64,000 nucleotides of DNA, from contig NZ_BAAAFX010000014.1 in NCBI RefSeq assembly GCF_039523755.1, positions 167,959 to 231,958 on the forward strand, given 5' to 3'. Positions 44,666 to 53,502 of the stretch are shown here, piece by piece (positions within the stretch are counted from its first letter, which is position 1; each line of letters starts with the position of its first letter). Made by a program: the position numbers and the translations under genes. The notes under the pieces are model-generated. The model ran no database searches, was not told the DNA's origin, and worked only from the letters and a program-made list of their open reading frames with translations. This DNA comes from Tatumella terrea. GTDB lineage: Bacteria > Pseudomonadota > Gammaproteobacteria > Enterobacterales > Enterobacteriaceae.

Positions 44666-45180
44666 TGAGGAAATCCTTTTAAAATCCCTTGATATTTCGC
44701 AATCAAATCTTTCACAGATTGAGACGAATCATAATCTTTATAATTTATCATTCTTTTGTTATTTACGAAGCCAAACTTCATTAGCAACCAATAATCGGAC
44801 ACTATTGAAGCCTGCTGTTCCATCGAATAACCAGATAAACTTTTCTTATCAAGGCTATATTTATAATTCGCAGCCCATGAAACCAAACCTCGCATTCTGA
44901 CGTTCATGCCACGCTGATATTGCCTGACGTGCATCATTTCATGTATAAACAGATGCTGGTAATCCACCGAAGCTATAGAGTAATCATCACGATAAACATT
45001 GGTTTCAAACCATATCTCACCATTCGGTGTCATAGCGGTATTATTTCCCTGCATACCAAATGCGAGATAGCTCCCGTGATGAACCCATACCCGATTGTAT
45101 TGGATGCTGTGACGGTATAACTCAGTTGCCAGACGAGTTTCACCCGAAGTTAATAATCGCAAACCACCTCTTTTAAGCAT
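44662..45180 (-). CDS. HExxH metallopeptidase-like putative effector
   Basis: 172 residues from ATG 45180, which has AAGGAG just upstream; a longer start at 45207 is less likely. The zinc-protease signature HEMMH is at residues 80-84, in the context YQHLFIHEMMHVRQYQRG; IWFE lies upstream and SMEQQASIVSDYW downstream. It resembles short enterobacterial proteins labelled Vgr-related or Rhs-related. No secretion signal. With the overlapping lipoprotein gene it forms a toxin/immunity-like pair. Activity is not demonstrated. Confidence 0.65.
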   Translation of the reverse strand: MLKRGGLRLLTSGETRLATELYRHSIQYNRVWVHHGSYLAFGMQGNNTAMTPNGEIWFETNVYRDDYSIASVDYQHLFIHEMMHVRQYQRGMNVRMRGLVSWAANYKYSLDKKSLSGYSMEQQASIVSDYWLLMKFGFVNNKRMINYKDYDSSQSVKDLIAKYQGILKGFPQ

Positions 45181-45243
45181 AGGGACTCCTTCCCACATAA
45201 GATCCATCCATTTCAGGTTAACTCTATAACATGAAGCAATTTT

Positions 45244-45426
45244 ATGTCCAAGATATTATGGCTTGATCTTGAGACTTTCAGCAAAGTGTCCATAAAAAAT
45301 GGAAATCATGCTTACGCCGAAAATGTGGAGGTTATGCTGTCTGCCTGGGCTATCGATACCGCGCCGGTACATTTATCGGACGTGGCCTGTGTAAGTAGAC
45401 CTGTTTTAGTTCCAGACACTTTTTGA
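45244..45426 (+). pseudogene. Phage DNA polymerase N-terminal fragment
   Basis: A 60-codon frame whose first ~45 residues (MSKILWLDLETFSKVSIKNG, HAYAENVEVMLSAWAID) look like the exonuclease start (DLET acidic motif) of phage-type family A DNA polymerases. From about 45388 the frame runs into the end of an IS3-family element. Only the first tenth of a polymerase remains: a prophage scar. Confidence 0.65.
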
Positions 45427-45722
45427 AGTTTCCGGTTTTCAGTCATCAACCGGTATTCTTCCTGCATCAGATTATTCAGGGATTCATGAGGTCGCTCGCG
45501 GTTATATTCTGTCAGCCACCGATCTGTGATCTCACGTACTTCATTCAGTGTTCTGAACAGATAAAAATCCAGTATTTCAGTCCTGTATGTCCGGTTAAAT
45601 CGTTCAATAAAAGCATTCTGAGTGGGTTTCCCGGGCTGAATAAACTCCCGATGTACACCATGCTCTTTAGCCCATTAAGCCAGTATCAGTGAGATGAATT
45701 CCGGCACATTATCCGCCCTCAG
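45390..45722 (-). pseudogene. IS3-family (IS407-like) transposase orfB remnant
   Basis: The minus strand encodes LRADNVPEFISLILA-stop-WAKEHGVHREFIQPGKPTQN and on through FIERFNRTYRTEILDFYLF and NEVREITDRWLTEYN, the C-terminal DDE integrase part of an IS3-family OrfB (the D and E of the triad lie here). An in-frame TAA at 45675-45677 breaks it, and the N-terminal part and orfA are missing. The element end reads TGTAAGTAGACCTG at 45390. Confidence 0.85.
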
Positions 45723-46150
45723 TTTAGGGAACTCTGCATAGAACGTAACCTTACCGGCCTTACTGAAATATATGCGTAAATAGCTCTCTTTTTCATACTT
45801 AGATCGTGATCTCTGGTGTTTGAGTATGTTTTTTGCTGCCGTAACACAGATTCGCATGTGTGAGCTTCTGTATGTCGGCTTACATCCTTCCCAGCGCCCC
45901 AAGGAGCTCAACGCACCGTCATTATTGGGCTTTACGGGGTTCTGTGGTACAGTGCGCGCCATTAAAATCCTCCGCCTGTGCCCGGTAAGACAGGCTCACC
46001 TGTGAGGCTTTACAGGTCTGAGTGACACTTTCGGGGAATGCAGATAAGTATCCGTGATGTCCGGGTATTCTCCGAAATGGTATCTGTGGCGCAGCATGGC
46101 TGACTATCTGTAACCCGTGGATGCCCCGATAAAAAAGGTAAGTGACTGAA
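45723..46150. other. Unassigned right edge of the accessory island
   Basis: 428 bases between the IS3 remnant and yfhL. A minus-strand frame (45675-45962) fuses the IS3 piece to about 80 codons with no recognisable domain (RSRSKYEKESYLRIYFS). Nothing else is supportable until the yfhL ribosome site near 46135. Confidence 0.4.
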
Positions 46151-46405
46151 GTGGCTTTGTTAATTACAACACGTTGTATCAATTGTGATATGTGTGAACC
46201 CGAGTGCCCTAATCAGGCCATCTCAATGGGCGAGACAATTTATCAGATAGATGTGGATCGTTGCACAGAATGTGTCGGCCATTATGATGCACCGACCTGT
46301 CAGAGCGTCTGCCCGATCACTAATACCATTATCACCGATCCGCAGCAGACGGAAACCAAAGACGCATTATGGGAAAAGTTTGTCACCCTCTGGCATTCTG
46401 CCTGA
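46151..46405 (+). CDS. yfhL: YfhL family 4Fe-4S ferredoxin
   Basis: A small ferredoxin with two 4Fe-4S motifs: CINCDMCEPEC near residue 9 and CTECVGHYDAPTC-x3-C near residue 38, the long-loop Alvin-type pattern. GTG 46151 gives 84 residues with the family start MALLITTRCINCDMCEPEC; AAGG lies about 10 bases upstream. It converges on acpS, 17 bases away, as in E. coli. Confidence 0.93.
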   Translation: MALLITTRCINCDMCEPECPNQAISMGETIYQIDVDRCTECVGHYDAPTCQSVCPITNTIITDPQQTETKDALWEKFVTLWHSA

Positions 46406-46422
46406 ACGGACGTTGATCCGGC

Positions 46423-46803
46423 TTAGCTTTCCAGGATCACCGTTGCACAGGCATACCGCCGTTCATCCGCCAGGGTGACATGCACATGCTGTACACCCAG
46501 CGTTTCGGCCAGGGTGCTCGCCTGACCAAAAAAACGCAGACAGGGTTTGCCAAGCGCATCGTTGTAGACTTCAAACTGATTAAATGCCAGCCCCCCGCGG
46601 ATACCGGTACCGAATGCCTTAGCCACCGCCTCTTTTACTGCAAAACGCTTGGCCAAAAAACGCACCGGCTGATGGTGTTGCTGATATTGCTGCCATTCAA
46701 ACCCGGTCAGTACCCGTTTCGCCAGCCGGTCGCCGGAGCGGGTGATCACCTGCTCGATACGTTCTATTTCAACGATGTCTGTCCCTAACCCCAGAATAGC
46801 CAT
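46423..46803 (-). CDS. acpS: Holo-[acyl-carrier-protein] synthase
   Basis: Transfers 4'-phosphopantetheine from CoA to apo-ACP, priming fatty acid synthesis. 126 residues, the E. coli length. The Mg ligands lie in GLGTDIVEIERI (Asp near residue 9) and AKRFAVKEAVAKAFG. The start overlaps the pdxJ stop by one base (TAATG). Confidence 0.97.
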   Translation of the reverse strand: MAILGLGTDIVEIERIEQVITRSGDRLAKRVLTGFEWQQYQQHHQPVRFLAKRFAVKEAVAKAFGTGIRGGLAFNQFEVYNDALGKPCLRFFGQASTLAETLGVQHVHVTLADERRYACATVILES

Positions 46804-47534
46804 TAACGACGCGCTTCCCTCAGCAGAGCCTTCATCTCACTGACGGCCCCCGCCAGGCCACTGAACACTGCCTGTCCGATAATGGCATGGCCAATATTCA
46901 GCTCATAGATCTGCGGGATAGCGGCGACCGGTAAAACATTATGATAGGTGAGTCCGTGCCCGGCATTCACTTTCAGTCCACGGGATGCAGCATATTCGGC
47001 TGCCTGACGGATACGTTCCAGCTCAGCGTCACGGGTCGGGCCTTCTTCTGCTTCAGCATAGGCCCCGGTGTGTAATTCGATATAAGGTGCGCCGGCGGTG
47101 ACAGCTGCGTCAATCTGTTGCTGATCCGGGTCGATAAACAGTGAGACCTGAATCCCCGCCTGGTTCAGACGGCGTACCGCCTCATTGAGTTTCTCCTGCT
47201 GACCGGCCACATCCAGCCCGCCTTCGGTGGTCACTTCCTGGCGTTTTTCCGGCACCAGACAGCAAAAATGCGGTACCGTGTCGCAGGCAATACTCAGCAT
47301 TTCTTCGGTGACGGCCATTTCCAGGTTCATACGTGTCTGCAGGGTCTCGCGTAACATACGGACATCACGATCGGTAATATGCCGGCGATCTTCACGCAGG
47401 TGAACCGTGATCCCGTCTGCACCGGCCTGCTCGGCAACAAAAGCCGCCTGCACCGGATCAGGGTAACGGGTGCCTCTGGCATTTCTTAGCGTGGCGATAT
47501 GGTCAATATTGACCCCTAACAGTAACTCCGTCAT
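46803..47534 (-). CDS. pdxJ: Pyridoxine 5'-phosphate synthase
   Basis: Condenses 1-deoxyxylulose 5-phosphate with 3-amino-1-hydroxyacetone phosphate to form PNP. ATG 47534 gives 243 residues, as in E. coli (MTELLLGVNIDHIATLRNAR). TIM-barrel motifs VHLREDRRHI and NAGHGLTYHNV are present. It lies between recO and acpS in one leftward transcript. Confidence 0.98.
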   Translation of the reverse strand: MTELLLGVNIDHIATLRNARGTRYPDPVQAAFVAEQAGADGITVHLREDRRHITDRDVRMLRETLQTRMNLEMAVTEEMLSIACDTVPHFCCLVPEKRQEVTTEGGLDVAGQQEKLNEAVRRLNQAGIQVSLFIDPDQQQIDAAVTAGAPYIELHTGAYAEAEEGPTRDAELERIRQAAEYAASRGLKVNAGHGLTYHNVLPVAAIPQIYELNIGHAIIGQAVFSGLAGAVSEMKALLREARR

Positions 47535-47586
47535 ACAATCCTCTGTCTTCAATAGCGATACAACACACGGCCATGGCGGCAACCGG

Positions 47587-48318
47587 TCACTCCTGCGACG
47601 GGGATACCGGGCCGGCGGGTAACGTAAACTGCCGGAATAATTCCTGGCTCTTTAAGGGTTTACCCCCAAGATAAGGCTTTAGGGCCATGCGTGTAAAACG
47701 TTTTGCAGCTTTCAGAGTGTCACTGTCAGGAAATTCCCGGTCAGAAAGCGCCATCAGCTGCCTGCCGGTGAAACTGCGCTGATTAAGCACCAGGCTGGCA
47801 ATAAAGCCCTTCTCTTCACGATAGCTGTAAGTCATGGTTTCTGTCACCGGTTCACCACTGCCCGCACAGTGCAGGAAGTCAACGCCATAGCCAAGGTGCC
47901 CGAGCACCGCCAGCTCAAACCGGCGCAATACAGGCTCCGGCGTACCGGTGGCTGAAGCCAGCCCCTGGAGACAATAGAGGTAATCGAAGAACAACTCGTC
48001 GAAGGGAATTTCCTGCCCGAGCACACGGGACAGCAGTTCGTTGACGTACAGGCCGCAATAGAGATAGCGGCCACTGAGCGGTAACGCCAGGGTCATCGCT
48101 TCGGCCGTATGCAGGGTTTTCATTTCTCCTTTGCCGGACCACCGGGCCAGTAAAGGAGTGAAAGGCTGTAACGTGCCCTTCAGCCGGGAGCGTTTAGAGC
48201 GGGCTCCTTTGGCGATAACCCGCACCCGCCCCTCATTTTCACTGAACAGATCCAATAGCAGGCTGGTTTCGCTGTATGGGCGACTATGCAGCACAAAAGC
48301 GCGTTGCCAGCCTTCCAT
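47587..48318 (-). CDS. recO: DNA repair protein RecO
   Basis: RecF-pathway mediator that helps load RecA onto SSB-coated DNA and anneals strands. 243 residues from ATG 48318 (MEGWQRAFVLHSRPYSETSL). OB-fold N-terminal domain to about residue 80, then a helical domain. Three bases separate it from era upstream. Confidence 0.96.
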   Translation of the reverse strand: MEGWQRAFVLHSRPYSETSLLLDLFSENEGRVRVIAKGARSKRSRLKGTLQPFTPLLARWSGKGEMKTLHTAEAMTLALPLSGRYLYCGLYVNELLSRVLGQEIPFDELFFDYLYCLQGLASATGTPEPVLRRFELAVLGHLGYGVDFLHCAGSGEPVTETMTYSYREEKGFIASLVLNQRSFTGRQLMALSDREFPDSDTLKAAKRFTRMALKPYLGGKPLKSQELFRQFTLPAGPVSPSQE

Positions 48319-48321
48319 CAA

Positions 48322-49227
48322 TTACAGATCGTCAGTATAACCCAGGCTGCGCAACGCACGTTCGTCGTCCGCCCATCCGGATTTCACTTTTACCCAGAGT
48401 TCCAGATGCACTTTAGCCTCGAACATCTGTTCCATATCTCTGCGGGCTTCGATACCAATGGTTTTGATACGGGAGCCTTTATTACCGATCACCATTTTTT
48501 TCTGGCCTTCACGTTCCACCAGAATCAGGCCGTGAATATCGTAACCGCCACGGTCATTGCTGACGAATTGCTCAATCTCAACCGTCACCGAATACGGCAG
48601 TTCCGCACCGAGGAAACGCATCAGCTTTTCGCGGATGATCTCAGAGGCCATAAAGCGCTGGGAACGATCGGTCACATACTCTTCCGGGAAGTGATGTTCG
48701 GCTTCCGGTAACAGTTTATGCACGATAGCCGCGATGGTATCGACATTCTTCCCTTCTTCTGCAGAGATCGGCACCACATCCATAAAGTTCATCTTCTGAC
48801 TCAGCATCTGGATATGGGGCAGCAGAATAGATTTATCCTGCAGATTATCAATTTTATTGATTGCCAGCAGCACCGGGGCTTTTCCGGCCTTCAGTTTACC
48901 CAGAACCATCTCATCATCATCGGTCCAGCGGGTGCCTTCAACCACAAAGATAACCAGCTCAACATCGCCGATAGAACTACTGGCTGCACGGTTCATCAGG
49001 CGGTTGATCGCCCGCTTTTCTTCCATGTGCAGTCCGGGCGTATCCACATAGATAGCCTGATAGTTATCCCGGGTATCAATACCCATGATACGGTGCCGGG
49101 TCGTCTGCGGCTTGCGCGATGTAATAGAGATCTTCTGCCCCAGTAACTGGTTCAGAAGCGTGGATTTACCGACATTCGGACGGCCGACAATTGCGATAAA
49201 ACCGCAATGGGGTGCTAATTCGCTCAT
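48322..49227 (-). CDS. era: GTPase Era
   Basis: Essential GTPase for 16S rRNA maturation and 30S assembly. 301 residues, as in E. coli. The P loop GRPNVGKST is at 15-23, switch II in DTPGLH, NKID near 124, and a C-terminal KH domain (VIGNKGSRIKTIGIEARRDM) follows. The start overlaps the rnc stop by 4 bases. Confidence 0.98.
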   Translation of the reverse strand: MSELAPHCGFIAIVGRPNVGKSTLLNQLLGQKISITSRKPQTTRHRIMGIDTRDNYQAIYVDTPGLHMEEKRAINRLMNRAASSSIGDVELVIFVVEGTRWTDDDEMVLGKLKAGKAPVLLAINKIDNLQDKSILLPHIQMLSQKMNFMDVVPISAEEGKNVDTIAAIVHKLLPEAEHHFPEEYVTDRSQRFMASEIIREKLMRFLGAELPYSVTVEIEQFVSNDRGGYDIHGLILVEREGQKKMVIGNKGSRIKTIGIEARRDMEQMFEAKVHLELWVKVKSGWADDERALRSLGYTDDL

Positions 49228-49904
49228 TCAATTCCTAACTTAATCAGTGCCTGTTCGGCAGCTGCCTGTTCTGCTTTACGGCGGCTGGAACCAACACCAA
49301 CTACCGCTTCATCCATCCCGCTGACCTGACAGTGAATAGTAAATTCCTGGTCATGAGCTTCACCGCGCACCTGTACTACCAGATAAGAAGGTAATGGCAG
49401 ATGACGGCCTTGCAGAAACTCCTGTAAACGGGTTTTCGGGTCTTTTTGCTTATCGCCAGGGCTGATGGCCTCCAGACGACTCTGATACCAGTTAAGGATC
49501 AGTTTTTCTATTTGCTGAATATCACTGTCGAGGAAAATTCCACCGATCAGAGCTTCAACGGCATCGGCCAGGATAGATTCACGGCGGAATCCTCCGCTTT
49601 TCAGCTCGCCCGGGCCTAAGCGCAGACACTCGCCGAGTTCAAATTCGCGCGCCATCTCAGCCAGGGTATTCCCCCGTACCAGTGTCGCGCGCATACGGCT
49701 CATATCGCCTTCATCCACACGCGGAAAACGCTGATAAAGTGCATTGGCGATAACATAACTCAGAATTGAATCGCCCAGGAATTCAAGTCGTTCATTATGT
49801 TTGCTGCTGGCACTTCGGTGGGTTAACGCTTGCTGTAATAATTCTGCTTGAGAAAAAGTATAGCCCAGTTTTCGCTGGAGCTTATTAATCAGGATGGGGT
49901 TCAT
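49224..49904 (-). CDS. rnc: Ribonuclease III
   Basis: Double-strand-specific endoribonuclease that processes rRNA precursors and many mRNAs. 226 residues. The catalytic signature NERLEFLGDSIL (about 38-49) and the C-terminal double-stranded RNA-binding domain (about 155-226) are intact. A long 5' leader hairpin suggests autocleavage control, as in E. coli. Confidence 0.98.
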   Translation of the reverse strand: MNPILINKLQRKLGYTFSQAELLQQALTHRSASSKHNERLEFLGDSILSYVIANALYQRFPRVDEGDMSRMRATLVRGNTLAEMAREFELGECLRLGPGELKSGGFRRESILADAVEALIGGIFLDSDIQQIEKLILNWYQSRLEAISPGDKQKDPKTRLQEFLQGRHLPLPSYLVVQVRGEAHDQEFTIHCQVSGMDEAVVGVGSSRRKAEQAAAEQALIKLGIE

Positions 49905-49936
49905 GCGTTTCCAGTCTTATATTACGTCTGTTACTC

Positions 49937-49981
49937 TGCACAAGGAACAGGGCTGAGACAGCTCTCTCTGTTTCGTGTGCA
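49937..49981 (-). promoter_or_regulatory. rnc 5' leader hairpin, likely RNase III autoregulatory site
   Basis: About 35 bases before the rnc start, TGCACA-CGA-AACAG pairs with CTGTT-CCT-TGTGCA around a 15- to 20-base apical region on the minus strand. E. coli rnc is controlled by RNase III cleavage of a similar leader stem. Pairing is by eye; cleavage sites cannot be assigned. Confidence 0.55.
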
Positions 49982-50000
49982 GTGGCATTTTAGCCATGTT

Positions 50001-50026
50001 AAGAAACAAGGCCCGTAAAACGGGCC
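50001..50026 (-). terminator. Intrinsic terminator of lepB
   Basis: On the minus strand GGCCCGT-TTT-ACGGGCC is followed by TTGTTTCTT, about 10 bases past the lepB stop. Confidence 0.75.
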
Positions 50027-50036
50027 CGCGTGGAGA

Positions 50037-51008
50037 TTAATGGATACCACCGATACGGCTGAGGCGCACACCGGTAGGCCATTGACCTTCCTGTTTGTTA
50101 AAGCTCATCCAGATAGCGACGGCTTTACCGACCAGGTTCTTCTCAGGGACAAAGCCCCAATAGCGACTATCGGCGCTATTATCACGGTTATCACCCATCA
50201 TAAAGTATTCACCGGCTGGCACAACCCAGGTCGCAGGCTGTTGACCTGGTTGCTGGTAGTACTGACTGACCTGACTTTGAGCTTCATTGATCAGTAAAAT
50301 ATTGTGCGTCACATCGCCCAGTGTTTCTTTACGGGTGCCGAGACGTAATCCGCCCTTCATGCTCTGATCCAGCGGTAACTGATAGAAGCCATTGCCGACT
50401 TCGTTACCGTCGAACCCGCTGAAGGTCTGGATAAACTTGCTCGGCTCCATATCACTGTAAGTCACCGGCAGCGCCTTTCCGCATTGGCCTTCGCCACATC
50501 CCGGAATGATGGTCAGTGTTTTACTGAAAGGGTCAAACACAATCTTATCACCCGGCAGACCGATAACCCGCTTAATATAATCCACGCTCGGATCTTTTGG
50601 ATATTTAAAGACCGCAATATCACCACGTTTCGGATGCCCGGTTGGGATCAGCGTCGTTTGCGTAATCGGGTCTTTCAATCCATAGGCAAATTTTTCGACC
50701 AGAATAAAATCGCCAATCAGCAGCGTCGGCATCATAGACGCTGACGGGATCTGGAAGGGTTCAAAAATAAATGAACGGACAATAAATACCACAAACAATA
50801 CCGGGAATACCGATACTGCGGTTTCAATCCAGCCTGGCTTACGATTGAGGGTATTAAGCGCTGAGTTATCCAGCCCATTGTCTGTCTGTGCCTGCGCCTG
50901 TTGTTGCTTAAGGCGGCGAGCCGGTGCCCATTTAAATTTATCGATACACCAGATGATTCCGGTCACCAGTGTAGCCAGTGCCAGAATCAGTGCAAACATA
51001 TTTGCCAT
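50037..51008 (-). CDS. lepB: Signal peptidase I
   Basis: Cleaves signal peptides from exported proteins at the periplasmic face. 323 residues (E. coli 324). Two N-terminal transmembrane helices (about 4-22 and 62-80), the catalytic Ser in PSASMMPTL and the Lys in DYIKRVIGLPGDK, and box E GDNRDNSADSRYWG. Follows lepA by 9 bases. Confidence 0.98.
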   Translation of the reverse strand: MANMFALILALATLVTGIIWCIDKFKWAPARRLKQQQAQAQTDNGLDNSALNTLNRKPGWIETAVSVFPVLFVVFIVRSFIFEPFQIPSASMMPTLLIGDFILVEKFAYGLKDPITQTTLIPTGHPKRGDIAVFKYPKDPSVDYIKRVIGLPGDKIVFDPFSKTLTIIPGCGEGQCGKALPVTYSDMEPSKFIQTFSGFDGNEVGNGFYQLPLDQSMKGGLRLGTRKETLGDVTHNILLINEAQSQVSQYYQQPGQQPATWVVPAGEYFMMGDNRDNSADSRYWGFVPEKNLVGKAVAIWMSFNKQEGQWPTGVRLSRIGGIH

Positions 51009-51017
51009 GCCAGGTCC

Positions 51018-52817
51018 TTATTTATTGTCCTTACCCACATGCAGAATAGCCAGAAACGCTTCCTGAGGTAATTCCACATTACCTACCTGCTTCATACGTT
51101 TTTTACCGTCTTTCTGCTTCTGCAACAGCTTCTTCTTACGACTGACGTCACCGCCATAACATTTGGCGAGTACGTTTTTACGTAATTGTTTCACTGTTGA
51201 ACGGGCAATGATGTGATTACCAATCGCGGCCTGGATCGCAATATCGAACTGCTGACGTGGGATCAGTTCTTTCATTTTCTCAACGAACTCACGTCCGCGA
51301 TACTGCGAATTATCCCGGTGGGTAATCAGTGCCAATGCATCGACACGTTCTGAGTTAATCAGAACATCGACACGTACCATGTCAGAGGCCTGGAATCGTT
51401 TGAAATTATAGTCCAGAGAAGCATAACCCCGTGAAGTCGATTTCAGACGGTCAAAGAAGTCGAGAACCACTTCTGCCATCGGAATTTCATAGGTCAGTGC
51501 TACCTGGTTTCCATGATAAACCATGTTGGTTTGGACGCCGCGTTTCTCAATACAAAGTGTAATGACATTCCCCAGGAATTCCTGCGGTAACAGCATATGA
51601 CACTCTGCAATCGGTTCGCGTAGTTCTTCAATGTTGTTCAGAGGTGGTAACTTGGAAGGGCTATCCACATAAACGATACCACCATCGGTGGTCTGAACCT
51701 CATAGACTACCGTCGGTGCTGTGGTAATCAGGTCGAGGTCATATTCGCGCTCCAGACGTTCCTGGATGATCTCCATGTGCAGCAGGCCCAGGAATCCGCA
51801 ACGGAAACCAAAGCCCAGTGCCGTCGAACTTTCCGGCTCATAGAATAACGAGGCGTCGTTCAGGCTCAGTTTACCCAGAGCATCCCTGAAGGCTTCATAA
51901 TCGTCGGAGCTGACCGGGAACAGTCCGGCGTAAACCTGTGGCTTCACTTTCTTGAAGCCGGGTAACGCTTTATCGGCAGAGTTTTTGGCACCCGTCAGGG
52001 TATCCCCGACCGGGGCGCCCAGGATGTCTTTAATAGCACACACCAGCCAGCCAACTTCACCACATTTCAGTTCGGTACGGTCGACCCGTTTTGGCGTGAA
52101 GATGCCGAGACGATCGGCGTTATACACCTGACCGGTACTCATCACCTTAATTTTTTCGCCTTTGCGCAGGGTTCCGTTTTTGATACGCACCAGGGAAACG
52201 ACGCCCAGATAGTTATCAAACCAGGAGTCAATGATCAGTGCCTGCAGCGGGCCTTCCGGATCACCTTCCGGTGGCGGGATATCACGGACTAAACGTTCCA
52301 GCACTTCCGGCACGCCGACGCCGGTTTTGGCAGAACAGCGGACCGCATCGGTCGCATCGATCCCGACGATATCTTCAATTTCCTGAGAAACTTTGTCCGG
52401 ATCTGCCGCCGGCAGGTCGATTTTATTCAGTACCGGCACCACTTCCAGATCCATTTCCATGGCGGTATAGCAGTTTGCCAGTGTCTGAGCTTCCACGCCC
52501 TGCCCTGCATCCACCACCAGCAATGCCCCTTCGCAGGCCGCCAGTGAACGGGAAACTTCATAAGAGAAGTCGACATGTCCCGGGGTATCGATGAAATTCA
52601 GCTGATAAGTCTGACCATCCTGAGACTTATAATCGAGGGTGACACTCTGCGCTTTAATGGTAATGCCACGTTCACGTTCCAGATCCATTGAATCCAGGAC
52701 CTGTGCGGCCATTTCGCGATCAGTTAATCCGCCACACGTCTGGATCAGGCGATCGGAAAGCGTGGATTTACCGTGATCGATGTGCGCGATAATGGAAAAG
52801 TTTCTTATATGCTTCAT
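51018..52817 (-). CDS. lepA: Elongation factor 4 (LepA)
   Basis: Ribosome-associated translational GTPase linked to initiation and 30S biogenesis. 599 residues, as in E. coli. The P loop is AHIDHGKST at about 11-19, DTPGHVDF and NKIDLPAADP follow; the LepA-specific C-terminal domain (about 490-599) ends in YGGDVSRKKKLLQKQKDGKK. Confidence 0.98.
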   Translation of the reverse strand: MKHIRNFSIIAHIDHGKSTLSDRLIQTCGGLTDREMAAQVLDSMDLERERGITIKAQSVTLDYKSQDGQTYQLNFIDTPGHVDFSYEVSRSLAACEGALLVVDAGQGVEAQTLANCYTAMEMDLEVVPVLNKIDLPAADPDKVSQEIEDIVGIDATDAVRCSAKTGVGVPEVLERLVRDIPPPEGDPEGPLQALIIDSWFDNYLGVVSLVRIKNGTLRKGEKIKVMSTGQVYNADRLGIFTPKRVDRTELKCGEVGWLVCAIKDILGAPVGDTLTGAKNSADKALPGFKKVKPQVYAGLFPVSSDDYEAFRDALGKLSLNDASLFYEPESSTALGFGFRCGFLGLLHMEIIQERLEREYDLDLITTAPTVVYEVQTTDGGIVYVDSPSKLPPLNNIEELREPIAECHMLLPQEFLGNVITLCIEKRGVQTNMVYHGNQVALTYEIPMAEVVLDFFDRLKSTSRGYASLDYNFKRFQASDMVRVDVLINSERVDALALITHRDNSQYRGREFVEKMKELIPRQQFDIAIQAAIGNHIIARSTVKQLRKNVLAKCYGGDVSRKKKLLQKQKDGKKRMKQVGNVELPQEAFLAILHVGKDNK

Positions 52818-53000
52818 TTATATGAATATCTTCGCGTAAAAACGTCTGTTGAATACCAGGGCACAGAGATGATAAGTAACATCACTCGTTACTCGTATTG
52901 AGTCAGCCTCATTAATGAGGAGGCATATTACACTGTTAACGCGCGGTACGAAAGCCGCTAGCCTGGTGTAATTGCAACAGGGGAAAGGAAATTAAGGATA

Positions 53001-53024
53001 CAAAAAGGCCGGACAATGTCCGGC
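53001..53024 (-). terminator. Intrinsic terminator of the rpoE-rseABC operon
   Basis: On the minus strand GGCCGGAC-ATT-GTCCGGCC is followed by TTTTTG, just past the rseC stop. Closes the operon and isolates lepA. Confidence 0.85.
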
Positions 53025-53029
53025 CCGGC

Positions 53030-53500
53030 TTACTCGTAACGGGTCGCATCCACACGCAGAATATCCGGAGGTAATGCCACACTCAGGATCACCGGCTGAA
53101 ACGCTTCTTTATCACCAATTAATGCCGAAATACCTTTCGATAAAATAAACCCGCCGACACCGCCGAGTAATGCCCCGCTCGCGGAGGCCAGATCTGAATG
53201 AAAGAGTGCCTGAAACAGGCCAGCGACCAGAAACAGCCCGACCAATGGCGTCATATAGACCAGTAAGGCCGAGCCTAACAGGCTGCTTTCCCGGATGCCG
53301 ATCTCAATCCGCTGTCCGGCCTTCAGCGGCTGCTTGCTGGCGATTTTGATCACCTCAGCATCCTCCGGCCCGAGCTTATTCAGCAAATGACTGCCACACC
53401 CTTTACGGGCATTACAGCTATTGCAGGAAGTCTTCGCTTCAGTATACAGCGTCGCGACCCCGTTATCCCAGGACGCGACCGTCGCCCACTCTTTCATCAT
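53030..53500 (-). CDS. rseC: SoxR-reducing system protein RseC
   Basis: Inner-membrane protein that helps keep SoxR reduced. 156 residues (E. coli 159). A cysteine-rich N terminus (CNSCNARKGC, about 27-36) precedes two transmembrane helices (about 76-97 and 104-124). Last gene of the rpoE operon; the C terminus is shorter than in E. coli. Confidence 0.93.
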   Translation of the reverse strand: MMKEWATVASWDNGVATLYTEAKTSCNSCNARKGCGSHLLNKLGPEDAEVIKIASKQPLKAGQRIEIGIRESSLLGSALLVYMTPLVGLFLVAGLFQALFHSDLASASGALLGGVGGFILSKGISALIGDKEAFQPVILSVALPPDILRVDATRYE

Positions 53501-53502
53501 AA

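Noticed and set aside
44662..45207. Longer effector start at 45207
   Set aside because: The nine extra residues contain the AAGGAG ribosome site for ATG 45180, and the broken second copy shares the ATG 45180-type start.
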